Positions 41,776 to 52,505 of a DNA stretch of 64,000 nucleotides are shown here, piece after piece (position 1 is the first letter of the stretch; every line of letters begins with the position of its first letter). The position numbers were made by a program, and so were the translations under genes. Below the pieces are notes generated by a model. It searched no databases and had not been told where the DNA came from. It saw only the letters and a program-made list of their open reading frames with translations. The DNA lies in NCBI RefSeq assembly GCF_030052815.1, contig NC_079496.1, forward strand, positions 5,828,001 to 5,892,000, in the 5' to 3' direction. Source of the DNA: Hevea brasiliensis. Its lineage: Eukaryota; Streptophyta; Magnoliopsida; Malpighiales; Euphorbiaceae.

Positions 41776-42537
41776 TTACTTTTCCTTTTTATTTTTCAAC
41801 TTGGGACAGTCTCTCTTGTAGTGACCTTGCTCCCTGCACTCAAAACAATTGACCTTTTTCATTCTTGACTTAGATCTAGCCTTAAATTTCTTTCTGCTGG
41901 AAGAACCCTCCCTTGAATGTGTTCTTCCCCTGCTCACTAAACCTTCCACCTCAAATCTTTCTTTATTATCTGGAAATTTCTTTTTTAATTCTTTTAATTT
42001 TAGAGAATTACTAACATCGTCTAGTGAAATACTGTGTTTCTCATACAACGAAGTATCAACAAAAGTTTTATAGGAGGGTGACAAAGAACACAACATAATA
42101 AGGGCCTGATCCTCACTATCAATCTCAATAGCAATATTCTTCAGGTCCATAATGATTGAATTGAATTCATCCAGATGTTCTTTAATGGATGTACCTTTGC
42201 TCATTCTTAGATTGTAAAGCGTTTTCTTCAGATACAGGCAGTTGGTGAGCGATTTAGCAGAGTACAACTCCTCTAATTTCTTCCATGCCGCCGATGTTGA
42301 GCTTTCACCAGCAATCTCGCGTAGGAAATTATCAGTTATGCTCATAAAAATCGCACTTAAAGCTATTTTCTTTAGATCAGCCTTCTCCGCCTCTGTTATA
42401 CCTTCTGAAAAGTTATCCTCGATTGCCTTCCATAGACCTTGTAGGATCAAAGAAGATTTAATTTTAATCTTCCACAGACTGAAACTTAATCCACCATCAA
42501 ACTTCTCCACCTCATACTTCGTTGAAGACGACGCCAT
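41776..42537 (-). CDS. Copia 3 Gag (253 aa)
   Basis: Intact from MASSSTKYEVEKFDGGLSFS to KNKKEK*. The capsid (UBN2-type) part includes SLWKIKIKSSLILQGLWKAI, AWKKLEELYSAKSLTNCLYL and EHLDEFNSIIMDLKNIAIEI. A basic stretch leads to one CCHC zinc knuckle CFECREQGHYKRDC near the C terminus. It starts about 30 bp inside the primer site. It is the only domain of this element without a visible break. Confidence 0.85.
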   Translation of the reverse strand: MASSSTKYEVEKFDGGLSFSLWKIKIKSSLILQGLWKAIEDNFSEGITEAEKADLKKIALSAIFMSITDNFLREIAGESSTSAAWKKLEELYSAKSLTNCLYLKKTLYNLRMSKGTSIKEHLDEFNSIIMDLKNIAIEIDSEDQALIMLCSLSPSYKTFVDTSLYEKHSISLDDVSNSLKLKELKKKFPDNKERFEVEGLVSRGRTHSREGSSSRKKFKARSKSRMKKVNCFECREQGHYKRDCPKLKNKKEK

Positions 42538-42565
42538 CTGTAAACCTTAGGTTTTCCACACAAAA

Positions 42566-42575
42566 CTCTGATACC
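42566..42575 (-). other. Copia 3 primer-binding site
   Basis: Minus-strand TGGTATCAGAG a few bases inside the 5' LTR, complementary to initiator Met tRNA. Confidence 0.75.
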
Positions 42576-42579
42576 AGTT

Positions 42580-43052
42580 TGTTATAACAAGTACACAAAT
42601 CTAAGGTACACACACACAAATCGCACAATCACACAATATTGAAAAGAGAAGAAGAATAACACAGGATTTAACATGATTCAACCGTAAGGTCTATGTACAC
42701 GGGCAAGACAAGAGAAAAAGTTCCAGTATGATGAAAAAAGCAAGATACAATCAATTAAAACTCTCAAACCCTAACCCCTGTGTGTTTTTCAAATATCTCA
42801 CAACTCTACCGCAAAGGGTAGAATATTACAATATTTATATTAGTCCATACCGTGGGGGCGTTGCCCCCGCACCCCCAAGGAGATCAGTGGTGGACTTTAG
42901 ACTTAGGCCTATCAGCCCATGCTCTCCACTACCACCACAAAAAAAATCTCACTTTTTATCACAATCGGGTCGCAAGTGCGAAACTTTCGAGTCGGGTCAC
43001 AATTCGAACCCATGAAAGACATATCCAAAAATTCAAGCCACAAAAAATAACA
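42580..43052 (-). repeat. Copia 3 5' LTR (window right)
   Basis: 473 bp, TGTTATAACA to AATAACA as written on the plus strand; partner of 36075-36537. Confidence 0.85.
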
Positions 43053-43057
43053 GTTAT

Positions 43058-43249
43058 TCCATGTAGGATAGTCTATATGGCATGAAAAACTAATGATGAA
43101 AAAATACGTATACATGATAGGTCTCAAAAAATTGTAATCATCAAATTTTTTTTTTTTCCTAAATTTCAATAACTGTATTTATATATTTGTCAATCACCTA
43201 CTATTTTGTTATTACATGTAAGGTGCTGATATGCTATCACTATTTCACA
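43058..43249. other. AT-rich insert between the copia element and pseudogene A
   Basis: About 190 bp with no similarity to the proline-rich coding sequence on either side. It appears to be a further insertion or decayed stretch within the pseudogene. Confidence 0.35.
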
Positions 43250-43450
43250 AACATAATTTCTCCTCTGGGAGGTTCATCCAAGTGATTCTCCACCTTTTCT
43301 ATTAAGATGTATTCTGAACGTGAAGGATTATCTTTTCCAGGTCACTCGTTAAAGTGTGTTTGTGCTCCAGAGGTAACTTTTCAAATGGTGGTTTGTGTTC
43401 CATGAGTAGCTTTTCAAATGTTAGTTTATATTCTAGAGTCATCCAAAGTT
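43250..43450 (-). pseudogene. Proline-rich protein pseudogene A, internal part
   Basis: Matches the repeat modules of the long gene: TCTGGGAGGTTCATCCAAGT with ATTCTCCACCTTTTCTATTA corresponds to TTTGGGAGGTTGATCTGAGT with ATCCTCCATCTTTTCTATCA at 46243-46283, followed by TTTTCAAATGGTGGTTTGTG. The signal-peptide end is not found upstream. With 35898-36074 it forms one gene copy split by the copia 3 insertion. Confidence 0.75.
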
Positions 43451-43987
43451 CTTTTAGTCAGATTATATATAATAATTTTTTTTTTCTGCCACCTAGAGAA
43501 AATAGTCTCTTTGTCACATGGAAAACACATGTGATTAGAGAGAAAAAAAAGTGAGAGATAATTAATTTCATTTACTAGAGATAAGGGAGATACATTATTG
43601 GCAGAAAGAGATATTTTTGTTGTATCTAAGGTATGTCTAGATTTATTCTAGTCTAAGTATTCAACAGAATCTGGTTGAAAGAATTTTAGATGATAATAAA
43701 TTGAAATTTTATTATTTCTACAATACAAATTAAAATTAAAGGATAGTAAGAAAATAACCCTCAAAATTGAGAAAGTGAAATTTATTTCATTTGTTGCACG
43801 TGTATGGCTAGCACGCAGTAAAAAATTCTTCCCTATTAATTTAAATCAAAATGTAAATAATGACATTATGTCAAACATTATATATATAAAAAAAAAGGTA
43901 TCGTGGCACATGTCCAACATATACAGGATATCCCGTAATAAAAAAAATTTCTACACTTAAAATTTATATATAGTAAAAGATTTATAA

Positions 43988-44020
<33 letters not shown>

Positions 44021-44449
44021 TAAATTAATAGTTAAATATTTATTTCATAATATAAAATTTAATTGAGGTTTGAATTATAAATTTTAAAATTTTTAAAAAT
44101 AATTATAATATTATTGTGATGGCAATGTAATATGAATTTGCTTCTACTAGACAGTGATATATAGCCTGCCGACAATCTTTTAGCTCCTTCCAATCACGTG
44201 AGTGGATGTTAAGTGAAAAAATTATTATGTTGAGTGAACAATTAGCGCGGTTATCATAAGTTTAATATTATATGAAAATAAATTTAATAATTATTAAATT
44301 AAATATTTATATTAATATTTAATTTAATAATGATTAAATTTATTTTTATATAAAATTGAGTGTTAATTTGGACCAATTTCAACGTGAAGGGGTCCATTTG
44401 GTTTTGAGTAGCTACTAGCTAGTTGAAAAATTAAAAGTTTGACAAATTG
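43451..44449. repeat. Upstream part of duplication unit A
   Basis: Non-coding. It matches the upstream region of the long proline-rich gene at 48540-48679 and 57133-57560, for example AAATGTAAATAATGACATT and AAAAGATTTATAAATTATTA, and TGATATATAGCCTGCCGACA / TGATATATAGCCTACCGACA. An (ATT)n tract lies at 43988-44020. Confidence 0.65.
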
Positions 44450-44524
44450 GCAAATTATGCATCCCTTTCTACTTTGACAATCACTAGTGGTGGATATATA
44501 TACTAAATAGAGAGGTAAGATCAC

Positions 44525-44676
44525 TGCCGGTGGTCTTGTTTTTATTCATTTTGCTGTTCTGGTGGTGCTCTAGTTGTTTCGTTTTGTTTCTCTGTTTTCT
44601 TTGGCCCCTTTCTATTGGCCTTGGCTGTTTCTTTCCTTTGCTCTTAAATAAAATTTTCTTTGTTTATAAAAAAAAA
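44525..44676 (+). mobile_element. 5'-truncated LINE 3' tail with target duplication
   Basis: A 152-bp T/G-rich segment ending AAATTTTCTTTGTTTATAAAA is flanked by ATCAC (44520-44524, 44677-44681). Unit A (29313 area) and the third spacer copy (7766 area) have the uninterrupted AAGATCACCGGAAGCC-type site. Confidence 0.75.
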
Positions 44677-44681
44677 ATCAC

Positions 44682-45502
44682 AAGAGGCCAATTAATTGCC
44701 ATGCAATGATCTTTTTGTTTTCCACTAAAAACTTTTGGAGTATTTAGGTGCATTAAATCTATACTTTGGGATTATTTAATCACCGTTTGGGACATATTTA
44801 AGCTTAAACATCGCAATAAAGATAAGAACTACAGAAATAGCAGCCCTAGTGCTGCTATGGTGGATATGATAAAACGATTTCATTAATTATTACTTTTCTT
44901 CCATAGTTCACAAGGAAACTGTGTGATATATTATCAATTATCCATTGGGATTTAATCATTTTTCAAGTGCGGTATAATTAGGCCAACAAGCACCAAGATT
45001 GCTATCTGCTTAAGCCATTATACCTGCTTTCCATGCAAATTGACATATACCAATTGTAGTGTTTAATTTGAATATAGAATAAACTATATAATATTTAATT
45101 AATCTATACTTCTACATGGATTTGCCCGCGAATATTCTTTTCAATCTCTAGGTTAAAACAATGTTATCTAACTGTTAGACAACCAAAAATAATTATGAAA
45201 TCTGCGTATATAGCCTGCTCGCCAAGTTTCTGATGAGCTTTGAAAGCATTCTCATTCTTTGAGACCAATGGATAATTATATGCACTCATGCATTTTAATG
45301 ACAAATGGATTAGTAGAATTAGAATCTTCAACTGTATTGATAAAGATTTAGTTGTGGAAGAGTCGAGGCAAACTTTTTTCTGATTTTGAAATAAAGCACA
45401 GGAAAATGGAGACATCAGCTTTAATTTTTTTTAATTCTTTTTACGGTGGATCGGGCAGAGAACAAAGTAGTTGAATCATTCATCATGAAGTCTTTTGCCA
45501 TT
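44682..45502. repeat. Duplication unit B, 3' flank of the long proline-rich gene
   Basis: Non-coding, matching 29340-30586 and 35255-35517 of unit A. It lacks the unit A copia element, the 700-bp insert and the AT microsatellite. Confidence 0.65.
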
Positions 45503-45654
45503 TGTAACACCCTAGGCAAATCCCACATCCGGCAAAATACGGGAGAGATGCTGGGTTTATAAGTTGGTGGTTCGTAACTCCTGGTCACGCGTTTTAAAAC
45601 CGTGAGGGCTTCAGTCCAGAGCGGACAATATTACTAGTGGGCCGGGCCGTTACA
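45503..45654. mobile_element. TRIM solo LTR
   Basis: 152 bp, TGTAACACCCTAGGCAAATC to GGGCCGTTACA, the same family as the array at 37732. It is flanked by a perfect CCATT duplication (45498-45502, 45655-45659). Unit A has the empty site, so it arrived after the duplication. Confidence 0.9.
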
Positions 45655-45659
45655 CCATT

Positions 45660-46041
45660 TATCACTAAATTTCCAACATCCGAGGAATAAAAAATGTCTA
45701 CTATTTCGTCATTTGATTAAGACAGGCGATTGTGAATAATCCCATTGCTAAAACATTATGCATTATCTTCACATTCACACATTATTTATTTATTTAGATA
45801 AAAGAAATGGTCTCATAATTAATCTAGCAAACGTGGTTTCATATCGATGATAGTACTGTCTCACACACCAACGATAATTAAATATATTGCAACAATATAT
45901 TTCACACAGAGAAGTGCTTATAAGCTACATGGATAGTAACACATGTAGGAGACTACAACATTGAAATGCCAGCTCTTATTCCTATCTATATGTGCGTAAC
46001 GACTATGACCATCCATGCCGTGCTATAGCTATACGCACTCA
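45660..46041. other. 3' flank of the long proline-rich gene
   Basis: Non-coding, collinear with 35520-35897 of unit A. It would contain the 3' UTR and polyadenylation region. Confidence 0.5.
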
Positions 46042-47495
46042 TCAGTTGGCTGATGGCGGTTTATGGGATGGCTTCAACTTTCGTGGTGGCTTGTGCTCCG
46101 GTGATGATTTCTCACCCTTACTCTTGGGAGACTCTGGTTCATGGGGTGGTTTATGTTCTGGGGGTGGCCTCTTCCCTTTACTTTTGGGAGGCTCTTATTC
46201 ATGGGGTGGTTTATATTCCAAAGGTGGCTTCTCCCACCTACCTTTGGGAGGTTGATCTGAGTGATCCTCCATCTTTTCTATCAAGATGTGCCCTAGATGT
46301 GGAGGATTACCCTTGCCAAGTGGCTTTTTAAAGGGTGGTATGTGCTCTGGAGGTGGCTTTTCAAATGGTGGTTTGTGTTCTGGGGATGGCTTCTCCTTTT
46401 TACCTTTAGGAGGCTCATCTGAGTGATCCTCTGCCTTTTTTATTAAGATGTGTCCTGGATGTGGAGGATTACCCTTGCTAGGTGGCTTTTTAAAGGGTGG
46501 TTTGTGCTCTGGGGGTGGCTTTTCAAAGGGTGATTTATGCCTTGGGGGTGGATTTTCAAATAGTGATTTGTGTTCCGGGGGTGGCTTTTCAAATGGTGGC
46601 TTGTATTTCGGGGGTGACTTTTCAAATGGTGGTTTGTGTTCCGGAGGTGGCTTTTCAAACAGTGGTTTGTATTCCGGGGATGGCTTTTCAAATGGTGGTT
46701 TGTGCTCCGGAGGTGGCTTTTCAAACAATAGTTTGTATTCAGGGGCTGATTTTTCAAATGATGGTTTGTGTTCCAGGGTTGGCTTCTCCCTTTTGTCTTT
46801 AGGAGGCTCATCTCTGCCTTCTCTATCAAGATGTGTCCTGGCTGTGGAGGATTACCCTCGTTAGGTGGCTTTTCAAATGGTGGTTTATGTTTTGAAGGTG
46901 GCTTTTCAAATGGTGGTTTGTGTTTCGAAGGTGGATTTTCAAATGGTGGTTTGTATTCTGGGGGTGGATTTTCAAATGTTGGTTTGTGTTTTGGGGCCGG
47001 ATTTGCAAATTGTGGTTTACGATCTAGGGGTGGCTTCTCTCTTTTGCCTTTAAGAGGCTCATCTAAGTGATCATCTGCCTTCTCTATCAAGATATGTCCT
47101 GGGTGTGGAGTATTACCCTTGCCAGGTGGCTTTTCAAATGGTGATTTGTGTTCTGGGGATGGTTTTTCAAATGATGCTTTGTGTTCCGGGGCTGGCTTTT
47201 CAAAGAGGGGTTTGTGCTCCAAGGGAGGTTTTTCAAATGATGGGGATGGCCTTTCAAATAGTGGTTTGCATTGTGAAAGTGACTTTTCAAATGGTAGTCT
47301 GTGTTCCGAGAGTGACTTTTCCCCCTTATCTTTAGGAGGCTTATCCTCCAAGAAAAAGTGTTCATGATGATGTTTATGGGATGATTTTTCCACCCTACCC
47401 TTAAAAGGCAGGTGATTATCAGAGAGCGAGGAAGATGTAGAGAGAACTAAAACTCCAAGGAGAAACAACACTATTAAGTATCCAGGAGACATCAT
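46042..47495 (-). pseudogene. Early-nodulin-75-like repetitive proline-rich protein gene, frameshifted
   Basis: From the Met at 47493-47495 the product has a signal peptide (SPGYLIVLFLLGVLVLSTSS) and long arrays of FEKPPPEHKPP-type units, as in early nodulin-75 (ENOD2)-like wall proteins. At least four linker modules of the form KGNPPHPGHILIEKAEDH, then DEPPKGKREKP, divide the arrays. The frame breaks near 46812: the other modules have a 10-base segment (AAGTGATCAT or GAGTGATCCT) that is missing here. The correct frame then continues from 46728 but meets TAA at 46195-46197, and the ancestral stop appears to be TGA at 46042-46044. In the shifted frame translation would run to 46443 with NTNHHLKSHPR repeats. 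A TATA box is present. It may be a recent pseudogene, or an assembly error in a repetitive gene. Confidence 0.7.
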
Positions 47496-47540
47496 TGATC
47501 TTGAGCTTTGGTGATGCAACACTAGAAGGATTGAGTAGCC

Positions 47541-47548
47541 TTTTATAG
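47541..47548 (-). promoter_or_regulatory. TATA box of the long proline-rich gene
   Basis: CTATAAAA on the minus strand, about 46 bp upstream of the ATG, the same spacing as at 3782-3789. Confidence 0.5.
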
Positions 47549-48679
47549 TGATTATTGGGACCTATATTACGTCATTACCTAAGTCTTTTTTATATAATTA
47601 CAAGGTATAGGTGTAGATTATGAACATTTTTTTAGTGGAAGATAAGCTTTGTCCTCGATATATACATATAAAAAGATCTATAAAGTTACATAAAAATTTT
47701 GTTAGGTAAGATAATTCAATATAATAAATAATAACATATAATGACTTTTATATTTTATTATTTAAATTTTATATCTTGTAACTAATTATCAAATTTTTAT
47801 ATATTTTATTTTAATCTTTTTTTTTTTTTAATAATCCTTGTTTTTCATTTTAATAACCCACCAGGCAGTGTATAAACAGGCCTATTGGGCCCAACAGAGT
47901 TTTTTTTTTTTTTGGTTTTTTCCAAGTAAAGGAACTTTTATTAATAAAATCATAAAAAGAAAAAAACCAGCAAAGAGTAATCTAGGATCAAGAAGCCAAC
48001 TGAGAGTATGCTCCAGTCCCTTGTATTATCCATTTGGAAAAAAATTATCAAACTTAAAATATAAATATGTGTATGTATGCAGGTTACATTATACAAATTT
48101 TATTAAAATATAAATATGTGTATGTATGCAGGTTACATTATACAAATTTTATTTTAAATTCATGATCTATTAAATTTAAAATTCTCTTATTTAGTGATAA
48201 TTTGCTAATGTTATTGGAAAATTTCTTATCTATATTTTTTTTATATACTTAATTAATAATAAATTATTAATAAATTTTTATATATAAAATTAATCATAAT
48301 TTTAATAATAAAAGTAAGTTTTACCTACAATTGAATGTATACACATAAATAATCTAAATATAATTTATTATATAAAATTATGGTGATTTTATCTAAGTTC
48401 ATGATAGATTTTATTTAAAATAATAATTTATTAATATTTTATTGATTAAATATATTTACTGGATGCCTGTAAGAATTTTCCTTTGAGGGAACTCCCACCC
48501 AAACGTGCTACCTTCTTACTGGTTAGAATTGCAACTGGACGCGACACGCCTTCATTAGTTGGTGTTGGTTGCCCTTGCATGGCTGGTACGTAAGTAGTAA
48601 AAAATTCCTGTCTATTAATTTAAAATAAAATGTAAATAATGACATTTATATATATAAAAAAAAATCTCTAAGGATTTAA
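47549..48679. other. Upstream region of the long proline-rich gene
   Basis: AT-rich, non-coding. A near-identical direct repeat of ATATAAATATGTGTATGTATG and the following 30 bases occurs at 48058 and 48108. A less AT-rich patch lies at 48470-48600. Its distal part matches 43790-43880 upstream of pseudogene A and is interrupted by the chromovirus at 48680. Confidence 0.5.
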
Positions 48680-49309
48680 TCTGAAAATTTAATATTTTAT
48701 CTATTTAATTATTTATTTATTTTAAGTAACTAATTAATAATAATTTAATATATTTATAAAAAAATATATTTTATTGAATGACCTGTTTATTTATATATAT
48801 ATATATATTATTTTTAAAATTAAATATATAGCAGTAATCTGAACAATGCAAATCAATAATAACTCTTAATCCATTTTATACCTAATAGAACTCTTGAAAT
48901 ATATATATCATAATCATTTCTTTGTGCTAAATTTTGCTCTCAAATCCTATTTATCATCTCTTTGTATATTAAATACTCTCAACAGGTATTTTTCATCATC
49001 TTTTATTTATTGTTTTATATATATATATATATACACGATTTATAATCTGATATGCGCAGAGAATTTCTAAATTTTTACTTCTCTATTCATCACCTTCAAT
49101 TTTGTTTTCAAAGTAAAAACTCTCGTTCTTTGTTCAATAATGGGTGAATCTGATTTTATTTTCTTTTCTTGATTTGTTACAACTACTCTAGAAATTCATT
49201 TTTTTTTCTTTGATCATTGGTATTGAATTTGATTGATCATGATTACTGTTGAACAATAGCTGATTTTTATATAAAAAAAGGAAAATATACAAAAAAAATT
49301 TCCTCATAC

Positions 49310-49383
<74 letters not shown>

Positions 49384-50717
49384 TTATTTTATTTTTTTAT
49401 TATTTGATATTTTTCTTTAATATTTTGGATGTGAAGGAGATTTGAATATTCAATCTGTCAGTTAAAATTATCTCTTTCATTGAAAATAATTATTATCTTG
49501 GAAGTTTCAGGTGAGTGATAATTACAGTACATGGCATCATTTTAGTCCCTTTTAAAATTTCTTAGCATTAAAATTGTTATTAAATAAAATTTTAAATCAA
49601 TATTTTAACAATTATTTTACATGTGATTTTCTAGTATTTTATTTTATTATTGAATTTTATTTCGATTTTGGTTAAATAATTAATTTTGTCAATTATTTCA
49701 GCATTAGAGCCATTAGAATTTCGGAAACAGGCATTTAATGTCTTTATATTGATTGATATCTGAATATAAAATTTATCAATGTATTACACTGAATTTATTT
49801 GAGATTGATTTGATTTTATTAACTCCCTGAAATTATTGAAATAAACTGTTGAAATTACAATATCAGTTATTATTTGTTATCTGAAATTTTTTCGTGGATT
49901 TTGATTGATTCGTACAATTTTATTTTCTATTTTGAATTGGTACCTGTGCCCAGTATCTGTATCTGCTATCTGGCCCCGCCGTGTGGACTATCATGGTATT
50001 AGGTTGCATTGTTGAGTCATGCATCATTGCACTTTATGATTTGCATTAGTATCATATGCATTGATATCTGTGAAGGAGGAGGAAGGTATCTAATATCTGG
50101 CAGTGCGCTTACTATCTAACCTTTAGTGATGTGGGGTATCATCACCCTGGTGTACTGTACCATAAAATTTTATTGAATGAACTTCTTTTATATATATGTT
50201 TTATGAAATTATTTTACAAATGATTTTGATAGCATAAGCATGATTTTATTTAATAGAAAATTTATTGTGAAATTAATCAAGTGTCTGCCTGTTTCTATTC
50301 CGTTGTGTGCTATAATTATCATTCACTGAGCATTAACTCAAACTACGTTTTCTCTGTCTGTTATCTATTTCAGATCAGTAGAATTCTGTAGCTGATCCAA
50401 ATATTCAGTCCATTTTCTGGAGATGAAAAATCTTTGATTTGTTCTCATGGTATGCCCGAATTCATGTTTCCTCGAGCTAATAATTAGTTTAGTTTATTGA
50501 ATAGTTTAAGTTTTTATTTGAAATCTGTAGAGACTCCGCAGTTTACTTATGGGATATTTAGGTTGTTTATTCAGTGTTTTGTTTATTTGGATTTTATCTA
50601 TTTTTTTTATGTTAGTAAATGACAATATATTTATTCAAGATACTTTGATAAGGCTTGCATGATTTAAGAATACTTAAATTATGCGCCGGTCACGACACAA
50701 AATTTTGGGTCGTGACA
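48680..50717 (+). repeat. Chromovirus left LTR
   Basis: 2038 bp, starting TCTGAAAATTTAATATTTTA (right copy TGTGGAAACCTAATATTTTA), so its TG terminus has changed. It contains an (AT)n tract at 49315-49381 and GATGTGGGGTATCATCACC near 50129. Confidence 0.85.
49315..49381. repeat. (AT)n microsatellite in the left LTR
   Basis: About 67 bp of uninterrupted AT; its counterpart in the right LTR is 55752-55797. Confidence 0.95.
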
Positions 50718-50720
50718 AAG

Positions 50721-50735
50721 TTTGTATCAGAGCCC
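50721..50735 (+). other. Chromovirus primer-binding site
   Basis: TTTGTATCAGAGCCC three bases after the LTR, similar to the initiator-Met primer site TGGTATCAGAGC. Confidence 0.6.
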
Positions 50736-50877
50736 GGTTTAGGTCTAGTAAACTTGCGGAGCATAGGATCCTTAATGTCTTTTCAGTTTATCATTGCTTT
50801 AGATATCTGTGTCCTTCATACTTTTTCACCTGTCTTAATTTGGCTCACATTTTCAGATTTAATACTTATTTATTAAA

Positions 50878-51906
50878 ATGAATAGGTGCCTAAATCTATT
50901 AAACGTAAGAGGAGAGCTACGGCCAAGGGTCTTAATGGTGCAAACCTTGATCCAACAAGGGAGGTACCACCTCAAACTATTTATCAGACATCTAAACAGA
51001 CTCCTATGGTTAGGGCACAATCATTCCTTTGTTTCTCTATACTTTTCCACGAGATTTAGTACACCATCTACTTTGTTTGAGTATCCTTTATCTGTATCAA
51101 CACCTATGGAGAATGCAATAGACACTGATATGGTGCATAGGGGATGTATAGTTCACATTGGAGATAGGGAATTAGCTGCAGATCTTGTTTCTTTAGATAT
51201 GTTTGAGTTTGATGTGATTTTAGGCATGGATTGGTTAGCCACTTATCACATTTCATTGGATTATCATAATAAAGTTGTGTTCCTCGAAATTCCTGAGGAG
51301 ACAAAATTTCAATTTCAAGGAGATCATAGTATAGCCTCTAGTAATCTTATCTCAGCAGTGAGTGCTAGACGATTATTACGAAAGAGGTGTAAGGGGTATA
51401 TAGCTTATGTTAGAGACGTTCAAGTAGAAGGTGTAGGTTTTGAGAATGTTGTAGTGGTTAAGGAGTTTCCTTATGTGTTTCCAGAAGATTTATCAAGTTT
51501 ACCCTCGGAGCGAGAAGTAGAGTTTAGTGTAGACTTAGTTCCTAGAACTGAGCCCATATCTATGCCACCTTATCGTATGGCACCTACAGAACTTAAGGAG
51601 TTGAAGAAACAGCTACAGGATCTACTAGATAAAGGGTTTATTCGCCCTAGTGTTTCTCCATGGGGTGCTCCTGTGTTATTTATACAGAAAAAAGATGGGT
51701 CTTTGAGAATGTGCATTGATTATAGGCAATTGAATAAGGTGACTGTGCACAATAAGTATCCTCTTCCACGCATAGATGACCTGTTTGATCAACTTCAAGT
51801 TGCAAAGTGCTTTTCCAAGATTGATATTCGATCTGGGTATCATCAATTGAGGGTCAAGAAAGAAGACATACATAAGACTACCTTTAGGACTAGGTATGGA
51901 TACTAA
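50878..51906 (+). pseudogene. Chromovirus residual Gag start, protease and reverse transcriptase N-terminal part
   Basis: The frame opens near a short Gag-like start ([12 protein letters not shown] is readable in another phase) and jumps almost at once to the protease: [20 protein letters not shown], then [17 protein letters not shown]. Reverse transcriptase follows: [60 protein letters not shown] and [19 protein letters not shown] at 51904-51906 ends it. Capsid and zinc knuckle are absent. Confidence 0.8.
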
Positions 51907-52505
51907 GAATTTCTCGTAATGCCTTTTGGTCTTACCAATGCCTCAGCCACTTTTATGAATCTTATGAATAGAGTCTTCAAGCCTTTCTTAGATCATTTTG
52001 TTATAGTATTCATTGATGACATTCTAGTGTACTCAAAGAGTAAAGAAGAGCATAAGCAGCATTTGAGAATTGTCCTTCAGACCTTATGAGAACACAAACT
52101 ATATGCCAATTTTTCAAAATGTGAGTTTTGATTAGATAATGTGGCTTTCCTAGGCTATACAGTATCTAAGGATGGGGTGTGTGTTGATAAGAAGAAAGTT
52201 GAGGCAGTACTTCATTGGCCTAGACCAACAATTGTGTTAGAGATTCATAGTTTCTTAGGTTTGGCTGGGTATTATAGACAGTTTATTCGCAGCACCTTTA
52301 ACTAAGTTGACACAGAAGAATGTGAAATTTCAGTGGTTTGAGGCTTGTGAAAAAAAGTTTTCAGGAGCTTAAGACTCGTTTAACTACAACACCAGTGTTA
52401 ACCCTTCCGTCTGGATCAGGGGGTTATGCAGTGTATTGTGATGCTTCTAGGATTGGTTTAGGATGTGTTTTGATGCAGCATGGACGGGTTATTGCATATG
52501 CTTCT
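51907..52505 (+). pseudogene. Chromovirus reverse transcriptase C-terminal part and RNase H start
   Basis: [20 protein letters not shown], active site [16 protein letters not shown], then a stop near 52087 and a second near 52129 before VAFLGYTVSKDG. After a frameshift RNase H begins at 52338 (VYCDASRIGLGCVLMQHGR). It is cut at VIAYAS by the composite TRIM. Confidence 0.8.

Larger units (their letters stand above)
36075..43052 (-). mobile_element. Copia-type LTR retrotransposon 3, with nested hAT-like MITE and TRIM array
   Basis: LTRs 36075-36537 and 42580-43052 are flanked by a perfect GTTAT duplication (36070-36074, 43053-43057). On the minus strand it has a primer site, Gag with zinc knuckle, integrase, reverse transcriptase and RNase H in copia order, all with stops except Gag. 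Removing the MITE and the TRIM array leaves about 5 kb. The Gag sequence resembles the Tnt1-like group. Confidence 0.9.

Noticed and set aside
46448..47367. Cys/Gly-rich open frames on the plus strand (GGGFSNGGLCSGGGFSN type)
   Set aside because: They mirror the FEKPPPEHKPP repeats on the other strand; codon pattern follows the proline-rich gene.
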